Assembly (NCBI RefSeq): GCF_024199005.1
Contig: NZ_JANATA010000012.1
Coordinates: 1-64,000, forward strand
Length of the DNA: 64,000 bases
Source: Opacimonas viscosa
Lineage (GTDB): Bacteria; Pseudomonadota; Gammaproteobacteria; Enterobacterales; Alteromonadaceae
Reading direction: 5' to 3'
A program made the translations under genes and the position numbers. Every line of letters begins with the position of its first letter. Within the stretch, counting starts at the first letter, position 1. The notes beneath the pieces were generated by a model that did not search any database, was not told the origin of the DNA, and saw only the letters and a list, made by a program, of their open reading frames with translations. Below are positions 19,240-28,792 of this stretch, piece after piece.

Positions 19240-19671
19240 CTATTTTTCTTTTATTTCACTGCCATTAAACAGACCAGAGCTACTATTTGAAAAATCTTTC
19301 GGTTGGTGCTCAGCACTCGTCGTTTCGCGCTTTTCATTTTTCTTCATACGTAAATACGGAGAGGCATGTTCACCAAAGAACGTGATTTTTTTATCATCAG
19401 CTTCGTCCGATTTGTCATATGCTGCAAGTATATATTCACACTCAGTAACTTGTTCGCGTAAAGCAGAGCATTGAGACTCTAGCGAAGAAAGTGTTTGCTT
19501 CGCTTGTTCCATTTGCGTTTGCATTTGAGTCAGTAACACTTTTTTGTGCTCAGCCGCTACACTATCATCTGGTTGATTCGATACAGTTTGACTAAAAGAT
19601 GCCTTTGCTATAACTAATCCAATTACTAAACCAATCAGAAGTAGACCACTATAGATGATGATTTCTTGCAT
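19240..19671 (-). CDS. zapG: ZapG/YhcB family (DUF1043) inner membrane protein
   Basis: Small single-pass protein linked in enterobacteria to cell division and envelope synthesis. The 143 residues have one N-terminal helix (about 5-25), a coiled coil (about 40-85), and the family's C-terminal signature PKDFSNSSSGLF, which matches the PRDYSEGASGLL region I remember in E. coli YhcB. Overall identity elsewhere is low, as usual for this family. Position next to degQ-degS and divergent from zapE supports the call strongly. Confidence 0.8.
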   Translation of the reverse strand: MQEIIIYSGLLLIGLVIGLVIAKASFSQTVSNQPDDSVAAEHKKVLLTQMQTQMEQAKQTLSSLESQCSALREQVTECEYILAAYDKSDEADDKKITFFGEHASPYLRMKKNEKRETTSAEHQPKDFSNSSSGLFNGSEIKEK

Positions 19672-19802
19672 GTTGTGTTGACCCTATGTATGACAGTTTT
19701 TAGGATAACAAAGTTTTCATGCAAAGTCTTTGCTACGTGAGTCGGATTTTCATCTTTTACAGATTCATTATATTATATCGGTATGATGATTAATTTTTTC
19801 AA

Positions 19803-20924
19803 GTGAACTTTGTGACAGAATCTCTAATAACACCATGGGCAAAATATCAGCAAGATCTTTTGCGCGACGATTTCTCACATGATCCAGCACAAGAGAACGC
19901 CGTTAAAGAGTTACAGCGTTTATATGAGGAACTTACACAGCCACCAAAGAAACTGACCTGGCGAGTAAAGATAAAAGCTAAGTTTGGTAAGGGAATGACC
20001 AAACCTACTATTCAAGGTATTTATTTTTGGGGAGGAGTGGGGCGCGGTAAAACATATTTAGTAGATACTTTTTTTGAATGCTTGCCTTTTGAACGGAAAA
20101 TGCGTATTCACTTTCACCGTTTCATGCATCGTGTGCACAGTGAGTTAAAAACGTTGGATGGTCAATCTGATCCTCTGCAAATCGTGGCGGCTCGACTAGC
20201 TGAGGAAGCCAAAGTCATTTGTTTTGACGAGTTTTTCGTATCCGATATTACCGATGCTATGATCTTAGGGACCTTGATGGAAGCCTTGTTTGCCCATGGT
20301 ATTGTATTAGTGGCGACATCTAACATTATTCCCGATAACCTTTATCACAACGGTTTACAGCGAGCACGCTTCTTACCTGCTATCGAGTTAATTAATCAAA
20401 ATACACGTATAGTCAATGTCGATAGCGGTGTTGATTATCGTCTGCGTACACTCGAGCAAGCAGAAATATTTCATTACCCATTGGATGACAAAGCCCAGCA
20501 AAACCTGGATGAATACTTTGTCAAATTAGCGCCAGATGAAGGTTCGATAGGTAAAGCAATAGAGATTGAAGGTCGAATGATACCTGCTTTACGCGATGCC
20601 GATGGGGTTTTGATGGTGAGTTTTAGAGCTTTGTGTGATGGTCCTCGTTCGCAAACCGATTATATGGAGTTAAGTCGTATCTATCATACGGTGTTGTTAG
20701 CAGATGTAGAGCAAATGGGCTTAGCTGTTGATGATATTGCGCGGCGCTTTATTGCTATGGTCGATGAGTTTTACGAGCGCAATGTAAAATTGATTATTTC
20801 AGCGCAAGTGCCTTTAGAAGAGTTATATACGGATGGACGATTAAATTTTGAATTTAGACGTTGTTTGTCACGTTTACAAGAAATGCAGTCACATGATTAT
20901 CTAGCATCACAACACCTTCCTTAA
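19803..20924 (+). CDS. zapE: Cell division ATPase ZapE (AFG1-like, YhcM)
   Basis: AFG1-type P-loop ATPase that in E. coli acts on the FtsZ ring during division under stress. The 373 residues include Walker A GGVGRGKT (77-84), Walker B VICFDEFF (138-145) and the family's ATSNIIPDNLYHNGLQRARFLP region around 180. The annotated start is GTG 19803 (GTG 19812 is also possible); neither has a clear ribosome site. It is divergent from zapG, as in enterobacteria. Confidence 0.92.
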   Translation: MNFVTESLITPWAKYQQDLLRDDFSHDPAQENAVKELQRLYEELTQPPKKLTWRVKIKAKFGKGMTKPTIQGIYFWGGVGRGKTYLVDTFFECLPFERKMRIHFHRFMHRVHSELKTLDGQSDPLQIVAARLAEEAKVICFDEFFVSDITDAMILGTLMEALFAHGIVLVATSNIIPDNLYHNGLQRARFLPAIELINQNTRIVNVDSGVDYRLRTLEQAEIFHYPLDDKAQQNLDEYFVKLAPDEGSIGKAIEIEGRMIPALRDADGVLMVSFRALCDGPRSQTDYMELSRIYHTVLLADVEQMGLAVDDIARRFIAMVDEFYERNVKLIISAQVPLEELYTDGRLNFEFRRCLSRLQEMQSHDYLASQHLP

Positions 20925-21024
20925 GGTAAATATACGGTAGTGCCTCGCAAATCTACATTTGCCATAGAGAGTTGTGCATTTTCTGGTTATAATAAAACTA
21001 ATATTAAGAACAAAAGAGTATCCC

Positions 21025-21747
21025 ATGGGAAGAGCATTTGAAGTCCGCAAAAACGCAATGGCGAAAACAGCCGGACAAAAAACCAAAGTGTATTCAAAAT
21101 ACGGAAAAGAAATTTATGTTGTTGCTAAAAATGGCGGCACCGATCCAGACGCTAACTTATCTCTAAAGCGTCTCATTGAAAAGGCCAAGAAAGACCAAGT
21201 ACCAGGCCATGTCATCGACAAAGCGATCGACAAAGCCGCCGGAGGTGCTGGCGAAGATTTCGTTCCAGCGCGTTATGAAGGTTTTGGTCCGGGTAACTGC
21301 ATGGTGATTGTGGATTGTTTAACGGATAACAACAACCGCACGATCACAGATGTACGTAACTGTTTCACCAAAACAAACGCAAAAATCGGTGCGCCAGGTG
21401 CCGTTGCACATATGTTTGACCATGCTGCGGTCTTTGGTTTTGCAGGTGATGACGAAGATGTCATCCTTGAAGCGCTTATGGAAGCGGATGTGGATGTAAC
21501 TGATGTGGAAGAAGCCGATGGTAAAATTACTGTGTTTGCCCCACATACTGAATTTTTTAAAGTCAAAACAGCGCTGCAAAACGCTTTTCCAGAGCTGACG
21601 ATAGAGGTGGAGGAAATAACTTTTGTACCTCAAACAGATGTTGAATTAACAGCAGATGATATGCCAATGTTCGAAAAATTCATGGATATGTTAAACGATT
21701 GCGACGATGTACAAAATGTGTATCACAACGCCATCTTACCTGAATAA
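21025..21747 (+). CDS. YebC/PmpR family protein, YeeN-like
   Basis: Member of the YebC family, long listed as a transcriptional regulator and more recently linked to relief of ribosome stalling in some members. The 240 residues start [19 protein letters not shown] and hold the family core [20 protein letters not shown] and FDHAAVFGF. The N-terminus ([17 protein letters not shown]) resembles E. coli YeeN more than YebC. ATG 21025 gives the family's normal N-terminus; the frame extends to 20974 without resemblance. It ends at a strong terminator. Confidence 0.85.
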   Translation: MGRAFEVRKNAMAKTAGQKTKVYSKYGKEIYVVAKNGGTDPDANLSLKRLIEKAKKDQVPGHVIDKAIDKAAGGAGEDFVPARYEGFGPGNCMVIVDCLTDNNNRTITDVRNCFTKTNAKIGAPGAVAHMFDHAAVFGFAGDDEDVILEALMEADVDVTDVEEADGKITVFAPHTEFFKVKTALQNAFPELTIEVEEITFVPQTDVELTADDMPMFEKFMDMLNDCDDVQNVYHNAILPE

Positions 21748-21773
21748 ACCGATCTGAATAGCTCGATTCAATC

Positions 21774-21808
21774 ATTAAAAAGGATAGCAATGCGCTATCC
21801 TTTTTAAT
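21774..21808. terminator. Bidirectional terminator between YebC-family and VOC genes
   Basis: A 15-bp perfect stem centred on GGATAGC (21782-21788) and GCTATCC (21794-21800), flanked by A and T runs on both sides, with a 5-base loop. It serves the convergent genes on both strands. Confidence 0.85.
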
Positions 21809-21828
21809 TTGGCAAGCCCACTTTTTGT

Positions 21829-22194
21829 TTATTGCATAGAATGCAGTCCAAACATATTTCCTTCAGTATCTTGCCCCATGACGATAAATCCATGTTCGCC
21901 AATACTCATTTTTTCTCGTAAAACACTACCGCCAGCGGCAACTATTCGACTGGCTTCGACAGCACAATCCTCACAATTGAAATAGACAACTGTAGAATTA
22001 GCTCCAGGTGCCATATTCGCTTCGTATGCCAACGCCCCAGCCGAACCATAACTCTGCATATCTTCTGGAAACATTTTCATAGAAAAGTCTTCCATTTGAT
22101 TATCTGTTAATTGGACATCTAAGACAGTGCTGTAAAATTTTCCAGCGCGCTCTAAATCTGAGCAATATATTTCAAACCAGCCTACGACATTCAT
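21829..22194 (-). CDS. VOC (glyoxalase/bleomycin resistance) family protein
   Basis: Small 121-residue protein of the vicinal oxygen chelate fold. Features are an N-terminal VVGWFEIYCSDLERAGKFYSTVL start, a central STVVYFNCEDC strand and a C-terminal GFIVMGQDTEGNMFGLHSMQ ending, the usual pattern for single-domain VOC proteins of the glyoxalase-like subgroup. The substrate cannot be read from the sequence. It stands alone between a terminator and rnpB. Confidence 0.85.
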   Translation of the reverse strand: MNVVGWFEIYCSDLERAGKFYSTVLDVQLTDNQMEDFSMKMFPEDMQSYGSAGALAYEANMAPGANSTVVYFNCEDCAVEASRIVAAGGSVLREKMSIGEHGFIVMGQDTEGNMFGLHSMQ

Positions 22195-22354
22195 CTTTTT
22201 TTCCTTAAAATGTAAACACGATTTAAGTAAAGCAAATGATCACAAAAACAACAAGGCGTCATGCTGGGTAAAAAAAATGAGTCTGATTTTTGTCAAATTG
22301 TTGGGCAAACGATGATAATTAGCGAATTACCTAGCTTAGCTATTAGGAACAACG

Positions 22355-22360
22355 TACAAT
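22355..22360 (+). promoter_or_regulatory. Putative -10 element of rnpB
   Basis: TACAAT ends 7 bases before the predicted first base of RNase P RNA, the right distance for a sigma70 -10. No good -35 lies 16-18 bases upstream. An upstream pair, TTGTCA at 22290 and GATAAT at 22314, could be a second promoter. Confidence 0.4.
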
Positions 22361-22367
22361 TATAAAT

Positions 22368-22727
<360 letters not shown>

Positions 22728-22946
22728 TTCTTTTCCCTCTTTGGGACCCGTCCCACGATGCATGTTTTCAGTCAAAACTCACTCAGTGCTACCTCTGGTA
22801 AACGTATATAAATATATATTTTAAATGTAAATAAAATGTTTATATAATGGAATTGTACTGCCCTATTTATATACAAGAACAATAAAACTTAAGCTCCGTT
22901 TACAGAGTCATAAAACATAAAAGTTGCTTTTGAAAAGGATAAGAAC

Positions 22947-24464
22947 ATGTTAGAAAATGATGTCACAACGTCAACCGAGTCTGCTACTGATACAGTCCAT
23001 GTAGACACTCCGGTCAATGACCAGTTGCCTTACGACCCTAGTAGTCCTGAATCTATCTATGCACATTTGCATGAGCATTTTACTCTTCAAAGAAATAGTT
23101 TTGATCAACATCCTTATGAAACAGTGGCGGAACGAAGAGCTCATCTTGCTAATTTAAAAAAACTATTAACCGACAATGTTGACGCTATTGTTGCGGCAAT
23201 TAATCAGGACTACGGCAATCGTTCTTATCACGAAACCATGTTAGCTGAATTTTTCGTAGCGGTTGACGACATTACGGCATCAAGCAAAAAAGTAGCAAAG
23301 TGGGCAAAGGTGCAAAAGCGCAGTGTTGACTGGACGATGTTTGCGGGAGCAAAAAACAAAGTCATTCCTCAGCCCATTGGTGTAGTTGGGTTTATTATTC
23401 CTTGGAATTTCCCAATTAATCTGACATTTGCAGGTTTGTCATCAGCATTTGCTGCAGGTAACAGAGCGATGGTTAAAATGTCAGAAAACTCACGTAACTT
23501 ATGTCAGTTATTAATCGAGTTGACTCCGCAGTATTTTGCACCGGAAAAGCTACAGTTCTTCGATGAAACAGGGCAAGTGGGGCAACAATTCTCAAGTGTA
23601 CCTTTTGATCATATTATGTTTACAGGTTCAGGGGCAACGGGCAAAAAAGTCATGGCTAACGCTGCGGCAAATTTAACTCCAGTTACACTCGAATTAGGTG
23701 GGAAGTCTCCGGCGGTGATAGATCCAAATTACGACCTACAAAAAGCTGTAGAGCGCATCATGTTTGCCAAGCAATACAATGCTGGGCAGATCTGTACGAA
23801 CGTCGATTATTTGTTTGTACACGAAAGCCAGATGACCGATTATCTCACTGCGGCTAAAAATTGGGTTCAGAAACACCTGCCTGATATTACGTCCAAGGAT
23901 TACACTTCTTTGATTGATGAGACATCTTATAATCGCATTGTGGCAACGGTAGAAGATGCCAAAGCAAAGGGGGCGACCGTCATTAATCTTAATGACCAAG
24001 AACCAAATGCAGAACTGAGAAAGTATCCTGTCACCATTATTATGGATATCACTGATGACATGATGATAGCCACTCGTGAAACATTTGGGCCGTTATTGTT
24101 GGTGTTCCCCTACCAAGATAAACAAGATGTTGTAGATTATGTGATAAAACGTGACCGCCCATTAGCGTTTTATCCATTTACCAGCGATAACGCATTAGCT
24201 GATTTTTATATTGAAAAAATAATGTCTGGTGGGGTGTCGGTGAATGATGCTTTATTCCATGTGGCTCAACATGACTTGCCTTTTGGTGGTATCGGTCCTA
24301 GTGGTATGGGGCATTATCATGGTTATGAGGGATTCTTGACGTTTTCTAAATTGCGTCCTGTTTTCAAACAAGCCCCTATTTCAAGCTTAAAGTTTTTATA
24401 TCCCCCCTATGGTAACTTGGCCAACAAAGTCATCGCGACATTGAGTAAATTAAAAATGAAGTAG
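22947..24464 (+). CDS. Aldehyde dehydrogenase, coniferyl-aldehyde-dehydrogenase type
   Basis: NAD(P)-dependent aldehyde dehydrogenase of the class 3/coniferyl aldehyde group. The 505 residues contain VVGFIIPWNFPINLTF, the cofactor loop FTGSGATGKKV, general base Glu249 in LELGGKSPAVI and nucleophile Cys283 in NAGQICTNVDYLFV. A 30-residue acidic head precedes the domain. The C-terminal hydrophobic tail (SSLKFLYPPYG..NKVI) resembles membrane-associated fatty-aldehyde dehydrogenases. The true substrate is unknown; a medium- or long-chain aldehyde is as likely as coniferyl aldehyde. The start follows AAGGA. A terminator lies downstream. Confidence 0.87.
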   Translation: MLENDVTTSTESATDTVHVDTPVNDQLPYDPSSPESIYAHLHEHFTLQRNSFDQHPYETVAERRAHLANLKKLLTDNVDAIVAAINQDYGNRSYHETMLAEFFVAVDDITASSKKVAKWAKVQKRSVDWTMFAGAKNKVIPQPIGVVGFIIPWNFPINLTFAGLSSAFAAGNRAMVKMSENSRNLCQLLIELTPQYFAPEKLQFFDETGQVGQQFSSVPFDHIMFTGSGATGKKVMANAAANLTPVTLELGGKSPAVIDPNYDLQKAVERIMFAKQYNAGQICTNVDYLFVHESQMTDYLTAAKNWVQKHLPDITSKDYTSLIDETSYNRIVATVEDAKAKGATVINLNDQEPNAELRKYPVTIIMDITDDMMIATRETFGPLLLVFPYQDKQDVVDYVIKRDRPLAFYPFTSDNALADFYIEKIMSGGVSVNDALFHVAQHDLPFGGIGPSGMGHYHGYEGFLTFSKLRPVFKQAPISSLKFLYPPYGNLANKVIATLSKLKMK

Positions 24465-24530
24465 TGGTCTTACTGTTTTTGTTATGACACGTTGAATACA
24501 CAAACCATTTAGTAAAAGTTCAACAAAACA

Positions 24531-24563
24531 GGCGTAAATCAACATACAGATTTGCGCCTTTTT
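24531..24563 (+). terminator. Terminator downstream of aldehyde dehydrogenase
   Basis: GGCGTAAATC (24531-24540) pairs with GATTTGCGCC (24549-24558), ten pairs including one G-U, with an 8-base loop and a T-run at 24559-24563. Confidence 0.7.
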
Positions 24564-24611
24564 AATATGCAGTCTAGCTTTAGAGTATGTCTTTCAAAAG
24601 TTAAGTTGTTC

Positions 24612-25103
24612 ATGTCTTTTACGCCAAGTATCATAGATATAGAAGCTAGTGGTTTCGGATCTCGTTCTTATCCGATTGAAGTCGGTATTGTGACGGCAGA
24701 TGGTTCTCGCTATTGCCGGCTGATAAAACCCTATGCAGATTGGGATTTTTGGGATGGTTCTGCTGAAATTATCCACGGTATTTCTCGAGACTTACTGTTA
24801 TCAAAAGGGGTGTCTGGACAAAAAGTTTGTCATGAATTGAATAAACTATTCACTAAACAAACGTTGTATTGTGATGGTTGGTCTGTGGATTACCCATGGA
24901 TGATTCGTTTATTTGAACATGCTCATGTGACAATGGATTTTAGAATTTCTGCGATTGAACTTATTTTACAAGAAGAACACTTAATACAGTGGGCGAGTAA
25001 AAAATCTCAAGTACAAAAACAATTACAATTAAAACGGCATCGAGCTAGTAATGATGCTGAAATCATACAAAAGACGTACTTGGCATTGGTGCAAAACCCA
25101 TGA
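24612..25103 (+). CDS. DEDDh-type 3'-5' exonuclease-like protein
   Basis: Small protein of the RNase T/DNA polymerase III epsilon exonuclease fold. From ATG 24612 it has 163 residues. Exo I is IDIEASG (Asp9, Glu11), Exo II falls in CDGWSVDYPW, and Exo III is RHRASNDAEII with the catalytic His and Asp. All acidic positions seem to be present, so it may be an active nuclease on RNA or DNA. I prefer ATG 24612 because it gives the usual short N-terminus; a TTG start at 24552 would lie within the preceding terminator hairpin. Not identified more closely. Confidence 0.75.
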   Translation: MSFTPSIIDIEASGFGSRSYPIEVGIVTADGSRYCRLIKPYADWDFWDGSAEIIHGISRDLLLSKGVSGQKVCHELNKLFTKQTLYCDGWSVDYPWMIRLFEHAHVTMDFRISAIELILQEEHLIQWASKKSQVQKQLQLKRHRASNDAEIIQKTYLALVQNP

Positions 25104-25159
25104 TATGTTTATACATAAATTATTCATAAGACGTTAATTATCTCCAGAAAGGAACTCTG

Positions 25160-26185
25160 ATGCCTACAGTATTAAAAGCAAAAATTGCATCTAAAATTCG
25201 ATTTATTGCCAAGTCTATATTGTGTTTATTATTTTTGTTTACGGCAGGTGTGACAGCAAATACAAACACAAACGAAGCCGTTTTCACGGCAGTTGAGCAA
25301 CATCTTGATAAAGGTGAAACAAAACAAGCGATGCAACTTTTACAGAGCATCGAGCATGACGCCGAGGCGAATATTCAGTTGGCTCTGCTCGTAAGGGCAG
25401 ATGATTTGGATGACGCTGAAGATTATATTAATAAAGCTGTACAGCTGGAACCTGATAATGCAAATGCTTTTTTTATACGTGGTTTAATCATGGGGCAACA
25501 AGCTTCACAAAGTATTTTTTCTGCGATGAGTTATGCAAAAAAGTCCCTAGAAAGCTTTGAGAAAGCCGTGGCGTTAGAGCCAAAAAACGCAGAATACCGC
25601 ATAGGTCTATTTACTTTTTACATAGAAGCGCTACCCATTGCCGGTGGTGATGATGATAAAGCACTTGAGCAGGTGGCAGTTTTAGAGTCGTTGGACCCTA
25701 AGCGAGCGTTAATTGCGAAGTTACAATTAGCGACAAAACAAGAAGATAGCGCACGCATAGATAGGCTTATTCAAGAGGGTCAAACAGTATATCCAGAAGA
25801 TGTGGATATTCTCTTTAATGCTGCAATGATCAAACAAAACCAAAAAGACTACACTGCGGCGCTGAGTATCTTTCAAGATTTAGCCAAGATCTCATTGACC
25901 CCAGAGAACCAAGACACTTTATTATCTGCTAAGTACCAGTTTGCCAAAACAACTATTTTGGCTAACCGAGAGTATGCGCAAGGTTTGCAGGCAATTGAGT
26001 TTTATTTGGAGCAAACCACGTTGCCCGATTCTGCTGAGTTTGTTCAATGGGCAAAATTTCGTAAAGCAAATATTTTAGAGGGGCTAGGTCAGAACTCAGA
26101 GGCAAAACTGATTTATACTAAGTTGAGTAAAAGCGACATTAAACGCTTGAAAAAAGAAGCGAAGAAAGCCCTCAAGCGAGTCTAG
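25160..26185 (+). CDS. Exported tetratricopeptide-repeat protein
   Basis: A 341-residue protein with an N-terminal hydrophobic signal (about 13-33, cleavage likely after VTA) followed by TPR-like helical pairs. Recognisable units include AEDYINKAVQLEPDNANAFF and SFEKAVALEPKNAEYRI in the first half and DILFNAAMIKQNQKDYTAAL further on. It is probably periplasmic and a protein-binding scaffold; no enzymatic motif is seen. The start has a strong ribosome site (AAGGA). An 8-bp stem overlaps its stop codon (26170-26196) but lacks a T-run. Confidence 0.75.
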   Translation: MPTVLKAKIASKIRFIAKSILCLLFLFTAGVTANTNTNEAVFTAVEQHLDKGETKQAMQLLQSIEHDAEANIQLALLVRADDLDDAEDYINKAVQLEPDNANAFFIRGLIMGQQASQSIFSAMSYAKKSLESFEKAVALEPKNAEYRIGLFTFYIEALPIAGGDDDKALEQVAVLESLDPKRALIAKLQLATKQEDSARIDRLIQEGQTVYPEDVDILFNAAMIKQNQKDYTAALSIFQDLAKISLTPENQDTLLSAKYQFAKTTILANREYAQGLQAIEFYLEQTTLPDSAEFVQWAKFRKANILEGLGQNSEAKLIYTKLSKSDIKRLKKEAKKALKRV

Positions 26186-26219
26186 TTAGCTTGAGGTCAA
26201 GTCATTTCTGAGTGAACGG

Positions 26220-26852
26220 TTATTGACTACCTTCAGGAAAGATGACCTTAACCGCAACATGCATCCCGTCAACGGTCCATTGGCCAGTAATGTGATTGCG
26301 CAAAACGCGCGAAAAATATTCTTTTTCATTGCCATCGTCATATTGGACAATCATGTTGCAATAAAAATTTTCTTTTAGCTTAAAGTCAGGGATCTGCACA
26401 TGAACTGGCTTCGGTAATTGAGTAAAGCGCCTTCTTTTTGCCCAGCTTTTGGCAATAATTTCAAAATGATAATCAGGCATTTCAGAATTGTTGGCCGCAA
26501 CATAAACAAACGCTTTTTTGCCTGAATTTAAAGTGAGTTCTTCACGTTTGTATTCATCCGTCTCATATTTATCAAGGATACTGAGTTCGTCAGGTGAAAT
26601 AGATAACACGACCCCTTCAATAATATCGCTAGCATTCCCTGTAAAGTTAATGATTTGATGAGTAGATTGCGTGGAAATTTCAATCACAGTTTCATCCATA
26701 ATGGTAATTTCACCCATGTTGAAACGCGATAGACTATCCGGCCATGACGTGACCTCTCTACCCAGCAGTTCAAGTTGCACCTTAGGTAGTTGGAGAGTGC
26801 CGTAGGAAAATACGTTAATTGTGTGTTCAGTCTCTTTGGGTGACTCACTCAT
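26220..26852 (-). CDS. Gamma-glutamylcyclotransferase-like (AIG2) protein with C-terminal extension
   Basis: The first 130 or so of 210 residues fit the AIG2/GGCT fold: FSYGTLQLPKVQLELLG with the YGTL substrate loop at 17-20, IEGVVLSISPDELSILDKYET with the acidic position, and YKREELTLNSGKKAFVYVA. The catalytic Glu equivalent appears to be in LDKYET. The last 70 residues (from about AKSWAKRRRF) are not part of the core fold, and I do not recognise them. Substrate unknown. Start chosen at ATG 26852, since the longer frame to 26921 adds a poor N-terminus; the ribosome site is weak either way. Confidence 0.7.
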   Translation of the reverse strand: MSESPKETEHTINVFSYGTLQLPKVQLELLGREVTSWPDSLSRFNMGEITIMDETVIEISTQSTHQIINFTGNASDIIEGVVLSISPDELSILDKYETDEYKREELTLNSGKKAFVYVAANNSEMPDYHFEIIAKSWAKRRRFTQLPKPVHVQIPDFKLKENFYCNMIVQYDDGNEKEYFSRVLRNHITGQWTVDGMHVAVKVIFPEGSQ

Positions 26853-27236
26853 GTTGGAATGATTCGATATGTGAAAGATAATAATAATATAGTTTACCTT
26901 ATAATCAGAATCTGTCACCAAAATTTATACCGCACAGCCCTGAACAGAATCGCTTGTACTACAACTCAATAAATATTGCTAATAGATGGTTGTTTTTCGC
27001 TCATTTAATGGAAATTGGTTAATAATGTTGGAAAATTGTTAATGTATTTTTGCTTAGAGATCAGCGATTTATTGTTACAGGGAGAAAATATAATACGAGA
27101 CTCTGAACTTATCTGTATAATCGAGGCTCATAAGAACATGAAAAAACAAAATAACAATAATTACGTCAAGAAACTCAACCTTTGCGTGGTATCTACACAG
27201 CAAGAAATGCACTTCCGCTTTAATAGGGATTATTAA
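26853..27236. other. Intergenic region between AIG2-like and TerB-like genes
   Basis: About 380 AT-rich bases between divergent genes. It contains two TATAAT sequences in the rightward direction (27089-27094 and 27116-27121), but neither has a good -35 partner. A 73-codon rightward frame at 27015-27236 ends directly at the next start codon but has no family resemblance and unlikely composition, so I treat it as leader. Confidence 0.4.
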
Positions 27237-27644
27237 ATGAACGAGGTCAGTAGAATGCAGTTATCTCCCTTACAAAGATTCAATGAATCACTAATTAAAC
27301 TCTCCGTTTTATTGTACCAAATAGACGGCAAGATCACTCTGTCAGAACAAGACTACCTCGAAGATGTCATAGCAGATCTTACTTGGCAAAGTCCTATTTC
27401 TATAGACGCTTTTACAAATGATGCTATACACCAAGCCAGAGTCGCTGTGGACAACGACGAAGCCTTAGCATTCGTAAAAGAGATGGTAGATGATCTCACC
27501 TTTGACGCTGAAAAAGTAGTGGAAGTGGCTATGGGTATCACTGGTATCGATGGCGAACGTTCAGAGCAAGAAACTGATATTTTAACTGTCCTTACTCATA
27601 AATATTTGGCTCGAGAATTAACCGTTCAACACTCCGTTGCATAA
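27237..27644 (+). CDS. TerB-like domain protein
   Basis: A 135-residue, mostly helical acidic protein resembling the TerB family (tellurite-resistance and related small helical domains). Visible hints are the LLYQIDGKITLSEQDYLEDVI and MGITGIDGERSEQETDILTVL segments, each with the Asp-Gly-x-(hydrophobic)-x-x-x-E pattern of TerB metal-binding loops. The start follows AGGGATTATTAA. It lies 107 bases upstream of the DUF898/M48 pair on the same strand and may be functionally linked. No ter operon is present, so tellurite resistance is not implied. Confidence 0.65.
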   Translation: MNEVSRMQLSPLQRFNESLIKLSVLLYQIDGKITLSEQDYLEDVIADLTWQSPISIDAFTNDAIHQARVAVDNDEALAFVKEMVDDLTFDAEKVVEVAMGITGIDGERSEQETDILTVLTHKYLARELTVQHSVA

Positions 27645-27754
27645 CTCTGTCTTACCGTTTTTAGAACAACACTGAGTATCTTTAACGAGTTTGTTTTTGT
27701 GATACTTTCAGTGTTATTCTAAAATCATATTTATTCTGGTCACAAGGATCTTTG

Positions 27755-28789
27755 GTGTCGATCTTCGCGAAACCTCTCGAATTTAAAGGGCAAAGCTCTG
27801 AGTATTTTGGTATTTGGTTATCCAACCTTCTGTTAACTATCGTTACACTGGGTATTTATAGTGCTTGGGCCAAAGTCCGCAGAAAACAATATTTTTATAA
27901 TAACACCTATCTAGAAGATGCTGGATTTGGTTATCACGCAACAGGCCTGCAAATCTTAAAAGGGCGTCTATTAGTCTTGGCCGGATTCCTCCTGTTGAAT
28001 TTACTCGCCACATTCTTACCCGTCCTGTATGGTTTTGTCGGTTTGGCATTGTTTTTTTTAAGCCCGTACCTAATTAACCTTTCCTTGCAATTTAATGCAC
28101 GAGTGACCTCTTATCGCAATGTTCGTTTTCATTTTGAAGGGAGTTATTGGGAAGCATTTTTAGCTTATATCGTCATGCCTTTCCTGTCGGTTATTACCTT
28201 GGGGTTATTAGCACCAGTTGCAGTAAGATTCTTGCTGAATTACGTCTGGAGTCGGATCTCTTATGGTGGTCACAGTATTGATACACATTTATCACTAAGT
28301 GATTTTTATAAACTATTTGGTGTCAGTGTGATATTGCCAGTGACGGGCTTATTTGTGCTGGCGACTGTACTGATGACATTGAGCTTCACTCGTCCTGAAA
28401 GTGCGTTTAGTGATAATTATGCTATGGCGAGTATTGCTCCATTTTTACTGGGTTTTTACGTGTATATCTTTTTCATCGGCTTTGTATATCGTATTTTTTG
28501 TATGACCCTATTGTTCAAAGGTATCGCTATACCAGGGGCCATTCGTTTTAGTAATACCATTCATCCTGGACGACTGCTTTTCATTTTGATCACAAATTTC
28601 TTAGCCATCATCCTTAGTATAGGTTTATTGATCCCCTGGGCGCAAATTCGACAACATCGCTACATTACAGAAAATATAGCGACACATGCCAGTACTGATT
28701 TTGCTGAATTTGTTGCTGAGGCAGCAGAAAAACAGTCTGCATTTGGTGAAGAGTTTGCTGATTTTGATGGTGTGGATTTGGGTCTATAG
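27755..28789 (+). CDS. DUF898 (YjgN family) membrane protein
   Basis: Multi-pass inner membrane protein of about 344 residues. The N-terminal signature EFKGQSSEYFGIWLSNLLL, then TLGIYSAWAKVRRKQYFYNNT, is characteristic of YjgN/DUF898, and the same pattern partly recurs in the second half (SIGLLIPWAQIRQHRYITENI), suggesting an internal duplication. Six or more membrane helices are visible. Function is not known. GTG 27755 is preferred because AAGGA lies 6 bases before it; TTG 27752 is too close. The M48 peptidase follows after 3 bases. Confidence 0.85.
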   Translation: MSIFAKPLEFKGQSSEYFGIWLSNLLLTIVTLGIYSAWAKVRRKQYFYNNTYLEDAGFGYHATGLQILKGRLLVLAGFLLLNLLATFLPVLYGFVGLALFFLSPYLINLSLQFNARVTSYRNVRFHFEGSYWEAFLAYIVMPFLSVITLGLLAPVAVRFLLNYVWSRISYGGHSIDTHLSLSDFYKLFGVSVILPVTGLFVLATVLMTLSFTRPESAFSDNYAMASIAPFLLGFYVYIFFIGFVYRIFCMTLLFKGIAIPGAIRFSNTIHPGRLLFILITNFLAIILSIGLLIPWAQIRQHRYITENIATHASTDFAEFVAEAAEKQSAFGEEFADFDGVDLGL

Positions 28790-28792
28790 CAT

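Noticed and set aside
27015-27236. 73-codon frame ending at the TerB-like start
   Set aside because: No ribosome site, no recognisable motif, odd amino-acid composition; more likely leader.
27237-27644. Tellurite-resistance operon
   Set aside because: Only a TerB-like domain is present; no other ter genes are in the window.
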